In this document: one piece after another, positions 1-6,890 of the stretch | Layout: each line of letters starts with the position of its first letter | Numbering within the stretch: position 1 is the first letter of the stretch | NCBI GenBank assembly: GCA_013331575.1 | Contig: DUGD01000037.1 | Location: 4,429-19,978 of the forward strand | Reading direction: 5' to 3' | DNA from: Candidatus Woesearchaeota archaeon | GTDB taxonomy: Archaea > Nanobdellota > Nanobdellia > Woesearchaeales > UBA525 | DNA: 15,550 bases | Program-made: the position numbers and the translations under genes | Notes under the pieces: model-generated | The model's database searches: none | Told to the model about the DNA's origin: nothing | The model's input: the letters and a program-made list of their open reading frames with translations, nothing else

Positions 1-1
1 C

Positions 2-154
2 GGCAACAGTCTAGGGATGCACACAGCGTTCATCGACAGGCCGGATTGGCCGAGCCACTTGAGCGTGGCGAGACCGGATATCTCCGTCAAGAATCTGGAG
101 CATCTCGTGCCGCATCTGCGCGGCAGGCCGGCGCTCCGGCGCGCGAAGAGATAG
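2..154 (+). CDS. HAD-superfamily hydrolase, C-terminal fragment (gene runs off the left edge)
   Basis: The open frame enters at base 2 and stops at TAG 152-154; about 50 codons are visible. The residues read G-N-S-L-G-M-H-T-A-F-I followed later by R-P-D-I-S-V-K-N-L-E-H-L. This is the usual end of HAD phosphatases: a GD/GN motif-IV remnant, a 'GM-x-T' strand, then a 'PD-x-x-I-x-x-L-x-x-L' tail. The catalytic aspartates and lysine would lie outside the window, so the substrate cannot be named. The gene converges on the HD hydrolase with only two bases between the stop codons. The opposite-strand frames over the same bases look less protein-like. It could be another Rossmann-like enzyme, because the family call rests on about 45 residues. 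Confidence 0.6.
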   Translation, partial: GNSLGMHTAFIDRPDWPSHLSVARPDISVKNLEHLVPHLRGRPALRRAKR

Positions 155-156
155 CG

Positions 157-795
157 TCACTTCTCCGAAAGCAGCCTTTCGCGCAAGAACCGCAAGTTCT
201 CTTTCGCGATCGTCTCGTATTGCGCGAAACAAGGTCGGAGGTAGAGCGGGGAACGTGCTTCGAATCTCCCGAGCACGTCGGCACGGACGCGCCGGTATGT
301 CTCTTCATCGACGTACCTGTACTCCGCGCGGATGCCGTCGTCGTATTCGAGCAGGCGGTTGCGTGGCATCGCGAAGATGAGGAGGTCGAGATCCACGAGG
401 TGGCGCGCGGCGTCGCTCTCCGGAGCGCGTTTATGGTCCGTTGCAAGAATCATCTCCGGCGCAAGCTCGATGACGCTCTTTGGCATGAAGAGCCGCGAAG
501 CGACCTCAGTCGCGAGTTTTGCGCTGCGTTCTTCATTGTCATGGCGCTTCGGGTCGTACACCGCGTCGTGCATCATGATCGCAAATTCGAGCGCTTTAGC
601 GTCGCGTGGCATGGGATTCGCGAGGAATGCGTCGCGCATATCGAGGATGTGGCGCAGATTGTGGTAGTGTCTTCCTTTTTGCGTATAACATGCAGCGATC
701 TTTTTGGCTTCGCGATCGATGTTGCCCAGCGTACCGACGAAACGGCAGTAGTCCCGGAACCACGCGTTGAAGTCATCGATATCGGTGAGACTCAT
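157..795 (-). CDS. HD-superfamily metal-dependent phosphohydrolase (COG4339-like)
   Basis: A 212-residue protein. R-H-Y-H-N-x-x-H-I (42-50) and M-H-D-A-V-Y-D (75-81, the H-D pair of the HD domain) are followed by D-N-E-E-R-S-A (86-92), a T-D-H at 119-121 and D-L-D-L-L-I-F (135-141). This order matches the COG4339 group of predicted HD phosphohydrolases, and the length is typical for that group. The substrate is unknown. The ATG at 795 overlaps the TGA of the upstream CoaD-CoaE gene as ATGA, so translation is probably coupled and both come from one transcript. An upstream extension of the frame to 888 lies inside the coaDE gene and carries no conserved sequence, so it was not used. The gene ends two bases from the convergent HAD fragment. 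Confidence 0.85.
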   Translation of the reverse strand: MSLTDIDDFNAWFRDYCRFVGTLGNIDREAKKIAACYTQKGRHYHNLRHILDMRDAFLANPMPRDAKALEFAIMMHDAVYDPKRHDNEERSAKLATEVASRLFMPKSVIELAPEMILATDHKRAPESDAARHLVDLDLLIFAMPRNRLLEYDDGIRAEYRYVDEETYRRVRADVLGRFEARSPLYLRPCFAQYETIAKENLRFLRERLLSEK

Positions 796-1934
796 TTGCA
801 CCCCATGCGAGCGAGTATCTGGTCGAATGTCTCCGCCAGGTGGTCGTCCGCCACTCGGTGCTCTGCGCCCGAAGTATCGTGCAGCCATACATCCCCGTGC
901 CGGTCTCTGTCGATGGCGTTGCGTATAACGGATATTTTTTGTTGCTCGTTGTACTGGCTCGCGAGGCGACGCGCGATCTGCTTGTCATCGAGGCCCCGCT
1001 CGCGGAGGCGTCGTTCTTGGGTCTCCGCGTTGACGGTGATGACGAGCGCGTTGTTGTTGCAGAGGAAGAGCATGTCCGCTTCGGCGATGAGCGCGGCATT
1101 AAAGAGCAGTACTCCTTTCTTGCCGTACATCTCCTTGCGCAAGCGCAGCAAGAGCGGTGTGCGCATCATCTCGTTGAGCTCCCGCAGCAGGGAGTTGTCG
1201 CTGAATACTATCTCGCCCAGGCGTTTTCGGTCTATCATGCCGTCGTCCTTGCAGATGCCGTCCCCGAAACGGGAGATGATGCGCTTTCGCGTCTCATCGT
1301 AGAGCGGTTCGGTGCGGGCGCTGAGGATATCGTGGCCTATCTTATCGAGGTCGATGTTATGTACCGCCGTGCCGCGCCGTGCGCCGAATTCAAGCAGTCG
1401 TTCGCACGCGTATGATTTTCCCGCGGCTATGGTGCCTGTGACGCCGAGAATGTACTGTCCCGAGAGTCTGGCCTCGAGCGCCTGCTTCACCGGCATCGGG
1501 ACGAGTTCGTGCACGAGTCCTTGCTCTTTCTGGATTGCTTTGGCCATGCTCGAGCTGATGTGGACTTTCGCTTGGTCAGGCGGCAGGAAGACTGTCTCGA
1601 TGCCGAGGCGTTGCGTCTGTCCGCCTTGGTGCAGGAGGAGCTCGTAATTGAGGTCTTCGCCGTTGCGCAGTCCGCGGATGATGACTGGGATGCTGTGCTC
1701 GCATGCGTAGTCGACGAGCAATCCGTCGAACGGCGTCACTTCGACGTTCGGGAGGTGCGCGACCGCCTGACGCGCCATACCGGTGCGTTCATCGAGGGAG
1801 AAGAGATATTTCTTATCAGGATTTGCGCCTATTCCGACCGTCAGTCGATTCGCTATCTTCGCTGCACGTTCGATGATGTCGATATGGCCGTAGGTGATGG
1901 GATCGCCAGAGAATGCGTAGAGCGCGTGTTCCAT
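792..1934 (-). CDS. coaDE: Bifunctional phosphopantetheine adenylyltransferase / dephospho-CoA kinase (bacterial-type CoaD-CoaE fusion)
   Basis: 380 residues holding the last two steps of coenzyme A synthesis. Residues 1-155 are a bacterial-type CoaD nucleotidyltransferase: S-G-D-P-I-T-Y-G-H (9-17, the T-x-G-H site), R-G-L-R-N-G-E-D (87-94) and I-S-S-S-M-A-K (126-132). Residues 161-380 are CoaE: P-loop G-V-T-G-T-I-A-A-G-K-S (164-174), I-D-L-D (194-197), D-G-M-I-D-R-K-R-L (231-239) and I-V-F-S-D (242-246). Both halves look complete. Most Archaea are known to use an unrelated-subfamily PPAT (COG1019) and a GTP-dependent kinase (DUF359), so a bacterial-type fusion is unexpected here. The ATG at 1934 has no Shine-Dalgarno, but a TATA-like TTTAAAT is centred 24 bases upstream, suggesting a leaderless start. 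It lies 36 bases after the PRPP synthetase gene and is ATGA-coupled to the HD hydrolase. Confidence 0.9.
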   Translation of the reverse strand: MEHALYAFSGDPITYGHIDIIERAAKIANRLTVGIGANPDKKYLFSLDERTGMARQAVAHLPNVEVTPFDGLLVDYACEHSIPVIIRGLRNGEDLNYELLLHQGGQTQRLGIETVFLPPDQAKVHISSSMAKAIQKEQGLVHELVPMPVKQALEARLSGQYILGVTGTIAAGKSYACERLLEFGARRGTAVHNIDLDKIGHDILSARTEPLYDETRKRIISRFGDGICKDDGMIDRKRLGEIVFSDNSLLRELNEMMRTPLLLRLRKEMYGKKGVLLFNAALIAEADMLFLCNNNALVITVNAETQERRLRERGLDDKQIARRLASQYNEQQKISVIRNAIDRDRHGDVWLHDTSGAEHRVADDHLAETFDQILARMGCK

Positions 1935-1954
1935 GTTTATGGGAGTCTCGCCGC

Positions 1955-1961
1955 ATTTAAA
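1955..1961 (-). promoter_or_regulatory. TATA box for coaDE
   Basis: The minus strand reads AAACC-TTTAAATG, a BRE-like purine/C run followed by an archaeal TATA-like core, centred about 24 bases before the ATG at 1934. No ribosome-binding site lies between them, which fits a leaderless mRNA. The box sits about 10 bases after the stop of the PRPP synthetase gene, so coaDE may also be reached by read-through. Confidence 0.55.
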
Positions 1962-1970
1962 GGTTTGACG

Positions 1971-3125
1971 CTACTCCTCTTCGTCCTCGAGGAGCGCGCT
2001 GATGGATTCGCCGTTGTTGAGGCGGTCGATCGCTTTCGCGAAGTATTTCGCGACGTCCACTATCGTCAGCCAGGGTTTCGCCGCCACATCGCTTGGGTGC
2101 GTGATGCTGTTGGTGACGATGACCTCTTGGATGATGTGTTTCTCGTGCGCCGCGTCGAGTCGTCTCAGCGCCGGGGGCGAGAAGACTGCGTGCGTCGCTA
2201 TGATGCGCACTGATTTTGCGCCGCACTCGCGCAGGTAGTACGCCGCTTGGATGATGGTGCCTGCGGTGTCTATCATGTCGTCCACCATGTAGATGTCCTT
2301 GCCGATGATGTCCTCTTTGCTCCCGCCGAAGCCGAGGACTTTCTCTACCACATTGGGTTTGGTGCGGTGTTTGTAGAGGAATCCCACTCCCACCTCGAAC
2401 TCTTCTGCGTAGTGCAGGTTGCGTTTGAACGCGCTCGCGTCGGGCGATGCGAAGTACGCGTTCTGCATATCGCGGTTCGCGTGCAGGAACATGAGCACCG
2501 AGTGCCGTGCGTAGAGGTTGTCGAGTCCTGTGCGCTCTTCGAAGGCGTTCTCCACCGCGCTCTCGTTGTGCACGTCGATCGTGAGTATGTGATCCGCTCC
2601 GGCTTTCTCGAGCGCGACGCAGCGGCGTTTGAGGTCCAGGCTGAAGCGTCCTCCGCGTCGGTCTTGGCGGCTGCTCGGGAAGAATGGCAAGACTACTGTG
2701 ATGCGGCCGTTCTCTTTGACCGCGTTCCTCGTCGCGTCGATGACGGAGAGCAGCATGTCGAAGTTTCTCGGCACCGATACTTTGCGCGGTGATACAGCGA
2801 GCTCTTTGTCGTCATGGTAGACGGTGTAGTTGTCATGCTGCATGCTTATGCGGTGGCTTGGCGGTCTGTCGTCTATCGTCTCTGTAGGCAGTATGGTCGC
2901 GGCGCTCTGCATGTCTGCGATGATGTATGCGTCGCACCCGCGGATGTGGTGCAGGATTTTCGTCATCTGGTCTGTGTCCGCGAAGACTATCATCTCCGTC
3001 GCCACCCAGACTCCCTTGCCTGTCTGTTTGCGTCGTGGCAGGTATGTCTTCACGAGGTGTTTGTATATCTGCTGCGCGAATTGGTAGCCGCAGGGTGTCG
3101 GGATGATGAGTGGGACGTTGTTCAT
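1971..3125 (-). CDS. prs: Ribose-phosphate pyrophosphokinase (PRPP synthetase), enlarged form
   Basis: Makes PRPP from ribose 5-phosphate and ATP for nucleotide and amino-acid synthesis. Motifs in order: F-F-P-S-S-R-Q-D-R-R (148-157, counterpart of YARQDR), L-T-I-D-V-H-N (181-187), F-A-S-P-D (225-229), G-K-D-I-Y-M (275-280) and the PRPP loop V-D-D-M-I-D-T-A-G-T-I (281-291). At 384 residues it is longer than the usual 285-320. Much of the excess is a segment around residues 78-118 between the N-terminal strands and the RQDR motif, plus an acidic tail. The ATG at 3125 is chosen because AAGGTGA lies four bases upstream. An in-frame ATG at 3200 has no ribosome-binding site and would add 25 residues without family similarity. 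Confidence 0.88.
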   Translation of the reverse strand: MNNVPLIIPTPCGYQFAQQIYKHLVKTYLPRRKQTGKGVWVATEMIVFADTDQMTKILHHIRGCDAYIIADMQSAATILPTETIDDRPPSHRISMQHDNYTVYHDDKELAVSPRKVSVPRNFDMLLSVIDATRNAVKENGRITVVLPFFPSSRQDRRGGRFSLDLKRRCVALEKAGADHILTIDVHNESAVENAFEERTGLDNLYARHSVLMFLHANRDMQNAYFASPDASAFKRNLHYAEEFEVGVGFLYKHRTKPNVVEKVLGFGGSKEDIIGKDIYMVDDMIDTAGTIIQAAYYLRECGAKSVRIIATHAVFSPPALRRLDAAHEKHIIQEVIVTNSITHPSDVAAKPWLTIVDVAKYFAKAIDRLNNGESISALLEDEEE

Positions 3126-3129
3126 GCAT

Positions 3130-3136
3130 TCACCTT
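3130..3136 (-). promoter_or_regulatory. Shine-Dalgarno that fixes the prs start
   Basis: AAGGTGA on the minus strand, four bases before the ATG at 3125. The identical heptamer precedes the surface-protein gene at 8054, so it is a recurring ribosome-binding site in this genome. It argues against the longer frame starting at 3200. Confidence 0.7.
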
Positions 3137-3202
3137 CGTGTCTCGTATCAAGGGGTGCTTTTTCTGCCTTTCCTATCGCTATGTGGGTGCGTGTGCTCAT
3201 TC

Positions 3203-3209
3203 ATATACT
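3203..3209 (-). promoter_or_regulatory. Probable TATA box for prs
   Basis: The minus strand reads ACAAAG-TATATGA here. A transcript starting about 25 bases on (near 3180) would carry a leader of roughly 55 bases, consistent with prs using a Shine-Dalgarno rather than a leaderless start. A second AT-rich stretch near 3222-3232 is an alternative. The region 3126-3312 is otherwise only the divergent promoter space shared with the gene at 3313. Confidence 0.4.
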
Positions 3210-3282
3210 TTGTGTATTAATTACAATATTTGTCTGCGCGCGATGTTATGTAGTTACTGTTTAGTGGTTACTTTTAGAAATA

Positions 3283-3289
3283 TTTATAA
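3283..3289 (+). promoter_or_regulatory. TATA box for the ART-like gene
   Basis: AGAAATA-TTTATAA, centred 27 bases upstream of the GTG at 3313, is the spacing expected if transcription starts at the start codon itself. There is no Shine-Dalgarno in between. This is the main reason for accepting the GTG as the start. Confidence 0.6.
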
Positions 3290-3312
3290 CTGCGTAGTCC
3301 TATGTGTAGTCT

Positions 3313-4224
3313 GTGGGAAGATTTCGAGGTACAGATGCATCCGTCGCGCGTGTCGGAGACACAGCAGTGCTTGAGAGTATGCTATGCGCTAGCGGCACGC
3401 ATGCAAGAGATGAGCTGTGTCGTGCGATGATGGGTTGTTATTCTGGACAGTCATACGGCGCAGCAAACTGGAGCAAACGCATCGGTGCGTGGGGAGACGC
3501 CCCTGAAATAGTCACTGTGCATGGTATATTCGCCGACAAGTATCCGCAGCTGTCGCAGTTGAACCTCGATCTCGGCGTGATGACTCATCTTCCTGAACTC
3601 TTGGAGTTCCTGCAGACGGAAGATGCGAACACGTATGACTACTTGAGCGTTAGAGCGCGATTCAAACAGCATCTTGGAAATAGAATCGTCTGGAGAGGAA
3701 CGATGTTGACCGATGCAGAAGCGGCGTCGGTGCGAAACGAAGGTGTGGCGTCGAACCTCCTGAACGGCGTTAGACAAGCAGAATCGGCGATACAATACGT
3801 CGAAGACGCTCTGTTATCGGCATATTGCAGCGAACTGGCCGAATTGCATTTTCACGGCGAGAATCCGGCCTCCCCGTTTGTATCGGTATCGTACCATGAG
3901 GATGTCGCTATAGCGGTCGGAAGACATTTCGGTAAGTTCTCCCCTGGTGCGAAACAGAAACAATTCCATGTTCTCAAGATGAGCGTTCCTGAAATAGACC
4001 TGATCCATTACACAGATCATGCGATTCGCGCACCGTCCAAACTGAAGAGTATGATGGAACGTGGGGCGATGTTATATGTCGCAGTAGATGATCGTGTAAG
4101 CGCGCACCCTTGGGATCGTGAGGTCGAGAGTTTCCTCTTGTACAAAGCGGATGCCGCAGAGATTGTCGATATCTCTCGGCCGGCTGTCCGTGAATCTTCG
4201 TGGAATGGAAACGTGCCGCGGTGA
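3313..4224 (+). CDS. Putative ADP-ribosyltransferase-fold protein (R-S-E signature)
   Basis: 303 residues, GTG start placed by a TATA box 27 bases upstream (leaderless). Residues 1-120 are not recognised. Residues 123-288 show the three-part signature of R-S-E mono-ADP-ribosyltransferases in the right order: I-V-W-R-G-T (125-130, Arg), P-F-V-S-V-S-Y (188-194, the S-x-S strand, followed by an A-rich helix ending H-F-G), and R-E-V-E-S-F-L-L (269-276, an E-x-E turn before a strand). The family uses NAD+ to modify proteins, often as toxins or effectors; target and true activity here are unknown. There is no signal peptide, and no obvious antitoxin or immunity gene sits beside it. The last 11 codons lie inside an 85-bp direct repeat also found at 8206, so the C-terminus may have been replaced. 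The gene stands at the edge of the AT-rich ABC island. It could instead be a degenerate ART. Confidence 0.6.
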   Translation: MGRFRGTDASVARVGDTAVLESMLCASGTHARDELCRAMMGCYSGQSYGAANWSKRIGAWGDAPEIVTVHGIFADKYPQLSQLNLDLGVMTHLPELLEFLQTEDANTYDYLSVRARFKQHLGNRIVWRGTMLTDAEAASVRNEGVASNLLNGVRQAESAIQYVEDALLSAYCSELAELHFHGENPASPFVSVSYHEDVAIAVGRHFGKFSPGAKQKQFHVLKMSVPEIDLIHYTDHAIRAPSKLKSMMERGAMLYVAVDDRVSAHPWDREVESFLLYKADAAEIVDISRPAVRESSWNGNVPR

Positions 4225-4275
4225 AATGGTTCGCGGATGTCTGTTCTTTCTTTCTCTAGCGCTGCGGCGGATATA
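4191..4275 (+). repeat. 85-bp direct repeat, copy 1
   Basis: Matches 8206-8290 at 79 of 85 positions without gaps (offset 4015). It supplies the last 11 codons and stop of the ART-like gene. Inside it, CCGCG (4216-4220) and CGCGG (4232-4236) can form a hairpin with an 11-base loop. Differences between the copies change amino acids in both the + frame and the minus frame that spans them, so the repeat does not look protein-coding. Confidence 0.85.
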
Positions 4276-4282
4276 CTCGCGG

Positions 4283-4297
4283 GTTGCCGAGGACAAT
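4283..4297 (+). repeat. 15-bp inverted repeat, left arm
   Basis: GTTGCCGAGGACAAT, the reverse complement (one mismatch) of ATTGTCCTTGGCAAC at 8290-8304. It lies eight bases after direct-repeat copy 1. The pair brackets the ABC/HTH operon. Confidence 0.6.
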
Positions 4298-4311
4298 CTG
4301 TATCATGGCAC

Positions 4312-4338
4312 AAGGATTCAAAGACATCTCGAATCCTT
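4312..4338. other. Perfect 8-bp hairpin downstream of the ART gene and of the HTH gene
   Basis: AAGGATTC (4312-4319) and GAATCCTT (4331-4338) with an 11-base loop. It sits in the 167-base gap between the convergent ART gene and HTH regulator gene. There is no clear T-run on either side, so it may be an mRNA 3'-end structure rather than a simple terminator. Nothing else coding was seen in 4225-4391. Confidence 0.45.
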
Positions 4339-4391
4339 TGCGTCTGGGGCGTCACGTTAATCAAGACACTGGGTAGCGGTGTTGAATAATA

Positions 4392-5000
4392 TTATTTTTC
4401 TAGAAGTTGTTTTATTGCTCGGTTCTCAACAGTCCTTAATGTTTGGCTTAAGGTCGCTTTCGAGATATTCAGAAGTTTTGCTAAATCGGTGAGTGTTATA
4501 TCTCGAGGATATTTGAAATACCCGAGGCCATAGGCTTTCCAAACAATCGCCTCCTGGCGGTCAGTGAGCTTCAATGCAGCTTTGTAAGAATCAGCTATCT
4601 TGAGTATGGTGACGCCAGGTATTGCTTTTTTCAGCGAGTCCATTTGCTGTTGGTTGATGAGGAAGTCTATTTTGTGCAAGCCATTCTGCAGAAATGTTGG
4701 GTAGAGTATCGTCATCTCTTTCTGTTCGAACTTTTTCAAAAAACTCGATTTGATGCGGATTTTAGCAACATTTCCGATTTGCTCAATGTGCTTTACCGTG
4801 GAGTGAGAGTTGAGGTACTCGAAATATGCTTTCGTCCAATCCTTGCACGTGATGTACAGTACGCGTTCATCCGATGATATCCAATGGCCGTTAATGATAT
4901 TGAATGGGATGGCAGGGTATTTTCTGCTTAAATCGCCGATCGCCACGCCGGGAGGTATCTCGACATTGACCGTTATGTGTTTTATCGCTGAGACAGTCAT
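4392..5000 (-). CDS. Bat-type HTH transcriptional regulator
   Basis: 202 residues. The C-terminal 145-200 is a clear HTH_10 (bacterio-opsin activator type) domain: L-T-D-R-Q-E-A-I-V-W-K-A-Y (145-157), G-Y-F-K-Y-P-R-D (160-167), then D-L-A-K-L-L-N-I-S-K-A-T-L-S-Q-T-L-R (172-189) as the helix-turn-helix. The N-terminal 140 residues form an uncharacterised sensor-like region of alternating strands and helices; no cofactor motif is evident. The ATG at 5000 overlaps the stop of the ABC ATPase gene as ATGA, so it is the last gene of the four-gene operon and probably regulates it. The gene is AT-rich (the 60 bases at 4381-4440 hold 17 G/C, against 34 at 12841-12900 in the ABC exporter gene), unlike its surroundings. 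Confidence 0.88.
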   Translation of the reverse strand: MTVSAIKHITVNVEIPPGVAIGDLSRKYPAIPFNIINGHWISSDERVLYITCKDWTKAYFEYLNSHSTVKHIEQIGNVAKIRIKSSFLKKFEQKEMTILYPTFLQNGLHKIDFLINQQQMDSLKKAIPGVTILKIADSYKAALKLTDRQEAIVWKAYGLGYFKYPRDITLTDLAKLLNISKATLSQTLRTVENRAIKQLLEK

Positions 5001-5683
5001 TTTTTCGCCTTGTCAATGATCCCATCTTTAATCCAGATAATTCTATCGGCTTGTTTTCCCTCATTCTCCTCATGCGTCACCATCACAATTGTCTGACCAA
5101 TCTCTTTGTTGAGTTGTCTGAATAATCTGATGGTATCGGCCGATGAATCGGAGTCTAGGTTTGCTGTTGGCTCGTCAGCAAATAAAATTTTCGGTTTATT
5201 GACGAGAGCTCGTGCGATCGACACGCGTTGTTGTTGTCCGCCGGAAAGTTCTGAAGGGTAATGATCCATTCTGTCTCCGAGACCGACTTTTGTCAGCATT
5301 TCTTTCGCTTTCGCAGTGTATTCTTCCTCAGGCATGCCGCGGGCCATCGGAGTGATATACACGTTTTCGAGCGCGGTCAGTTCGGGTATGAGGTTGTAGC
5401 TCTGAAAGACGTATCCTAGCTTTTCGAGCCGAAATCGTGTCCTTGTGTCGTCAGATAACTGCACGACGTCTTCCCCATCTATCAAGATACTCCCATTCGT
5501 GGGATTGTCGAGTAGACCAAGCTGATGGAGTAGCGTGCTCTTTCCCGAACCCGACGGTCCCATTATCGCTACAAACTCCCCTTGTTGAATATCAACGCTG
5601 ACATCTTTGAGGGCATATGTTCTGACTATGCCATTAGAATATATTCGTTCTACCTTTTTCGCGGATATTATCACTTTGTTCAT
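4997..5683 (-). CDS. ABC transporter ATPase, MacB/LolD family
   Basis: 228 residues, cytoplasmic ATPase partner of the adjacent permease. Walker A G-P-S-G-S-G-K-S-T (42-50), Q-loop Gln94 in Y-V-F-Q-S-Y-N-L, signature L-S-G-G-Q-Q-Q-R (146-153), Walker B I-L-F-A-D-E-P-T (166-173) with N-L-D, and H-loop His204 in V-T-H-E. All catalytic positions are present. The length and the N-L-I-P / E-N-V-Y region are typical of the MacB/LolD/FtsE group, whose systems transmit mechanical force to extracytoplasmic partners rather than move small solutes. It starts three bases after the permease stop and overlaps the regulator gene by ATGA. Confidence 0.94.
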   Translation of the reverse strand: MNKVIISAKKVERIYSNGIVRTYALKDVSVDIQQGEFVAIMGPSGSGKSTLLHQLGLLDNPTNGSILIDGEDVVQLSDDTRTRFRLEKLGYVFQSYNLIPELTALENVYITPMARGMPEEEYTAKAKEMLTKVGLGDRMDHYPSELSGGQQQRVSIARALVNKPKILFADEPTANLDSDSSADTIRLFRQLNKEIGQTIVMVTHEENEGKQADRIIWIKDGIIDKAKK

Positions 5684-5686
5684 AGA

Positions 5687-6886
5687 TCATCCACCGAATA
5701 TCGCCTCTAAGATATTGTCGTTCGCCGCTTTTTTCGAGGGGAAGAACCATGCCACAATGGACGCGAGTATCAATGTTATTGCCGTGGTGACGAGTCTGTT
5801 CGTCGTCAGAATAGGAACCACATTCCCTATTGGCATCGATAGCGGGTACACGGTCAATAGGGCGATTAACCCTTGCATCGCAATGATGCCAATGACCACG
5901 CCTGCAACCCCGTAGATGAGTGATTGCAGGACGTATGAACCCAGGATGATTTCTTTTTTAATCCCGACCGCTTTGAGTATGCCTATCTGTTTTCGTTTGT
6001 TCGTGACATTGATGAATATGATGATATAGATAGTCGCGAATGCAGTGAAAAGACCCACTACCCCTGTGATGGTGTTTGTTATCTGCAAACTACCGATGAA
6101 TTGCTTCACTTTTCCCATCTTGCTCTGCCAAGGGTTTATCTGGTCTGTGACCCCGAGGTCGATGATCTTTCTCGTGAACTCTTCTTCACGTCCCCTGCTT
6201 GGTAGTGCGACCAGTATCGCGCTCGCGACATCTGACTCGTGGAAGATATCTTCGTAGTCGTCGTAGTTTATGAGTATGTTGTTATCGCTGAATTGCGAGC
6301 CTGTCTTGAATATCCCCTTTATCTTGTATTCTTTGACCATGCCGTTGCTGAAGCTTAGTTGTATTGTATCGCCTACTGTGACATCGAGACTTTTCTTGGC
6401 ATCGTCTTCTCGAGTATATGCCTCCACGAGATCAGTCCCGATGATGAGTTCAGCATTGTCTTTCCTTGAAAGGTAGTCTCCAAGCACCACGCTTTCCGAG
6501 AACCGGGAGACTTGCCGCTCATCATCCGGGTTCACAAAGAATATGGGGACGCCTAATTGGATAGTCTTGTGCGTTGCCACTGCACTCGCTTCAACCCTTT
6601 TAGAGACGCCCACCACCTCGGGGATTTTTTTGATCTTACCCACCATACTATCGGCGTTTTCCAGATATCTGCTGTCTGCGGAAGGTTCGATCATCAGATG
6701 TCCAGTCAACCCTCGAATCATTCCTTCTTCGAATTCATAACCTAACCCGTCGATAATCGCTGCAAAGAACGTGATTGACAAGAAGCTCATCGCCATGACC
6801 GCGACAATCACGAAGAATGTGGCCTTGCTCTTGGAGATATTCTTATACGCCAGGAAAGAGATTACTTTCAAGTCGTTTTTATTCAT
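5687..6886 (-). CDS. ABC transporter permease, MacB/FtsX type
   Basis: 399 residues. One N-terminal transmembrane helix (about 22-44, F-F-V-I-V-A-V-M-A-M-S-F-L), a large extracytoplasmic MacB-like core domain (about 50-265) that includes a G-V-P-I-F-F-V-N-P-D-D strand turn, then three C-terminal helices (about 275-297, 315-345, 362-385). Between the second and third helices is T-N-K-R-K-Q-I-G-I-L-K-A-V-G (298-311), the conserved FtsX/MacB coupling segment. The ATG at 6886 is chosen because it follows the surface-protein stop by four bases; the same frame is open to 6943 but would overlap that gene. It probably acts with the ATPase below it and the anchored protein above it on envelope or secreted substrates. 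Confidence 0.92.
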   Translation of the reverse strand: MNKNDLKVISFLAYKNISKSKATFFVIVAVMAMSFLSITFFAAIIDGLGYEFEEGMIRGLTGHLMIEPSADSRYLENADSMVGKIKKIPEVVGVSKRVEASAVATHKTIQLGVPIFFVNPDDERQVSRFSESVVLGDYLSRKDNAELIIGTDLVEAYTREDDAKKSLDVTVGDTIQLSFSNGMVKEYKIKGIFKTGSQFSDNNILINYDDYEDIFHESDVASAILVALPSRGREEEFTRKIIDLGVTDQINPWQSKMGKVKQFIGSLQITNTITGVVGLFTAFATIYIIIFINVTNKRKQIGILKAVGIKKEIILGSYVLQSLIYGVAGVVIGIIAMQGLIALLTVYPLSMPIGNVVPILTTNRLVTTAITLILASIVAWFFPSKKAANDNILEAIFGG

Positions 6887-6890
6887 AGCA

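Noticed and set aside
252..280. T-loop-like TTCGAATC suggesting a tRNA
   Set aside because: It lies inside the HD hydrolase coding sequence, and no acceptor or anticodon arms fit around it. No tRNA was found elsewhere by eye.
46..1302. A 418-codon open frame on the plus strand
   Set aside because: It is antisense to the HD hydrolase and CoaD-CoaE genes, whose motifs are unmistakable. Its translation is rich in Val, Arg and Ser with no domain; long antisense frames are common in this GC-rich coding DNA.
3126..3200. Longer start for PRPP synthetase at the ATG at 3200
   Set aside because: The added 25 residues do not resemble the family, and a good AAGGTGA site stands just before the ATG at 3125.
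4312..4338. Reading the 8-bp hairpin as a bacterial rho-independent terminator
   Set aside because: There is no T-run after the stem on either strand, and the rest of the window points to Archaea; kept only as a structure.
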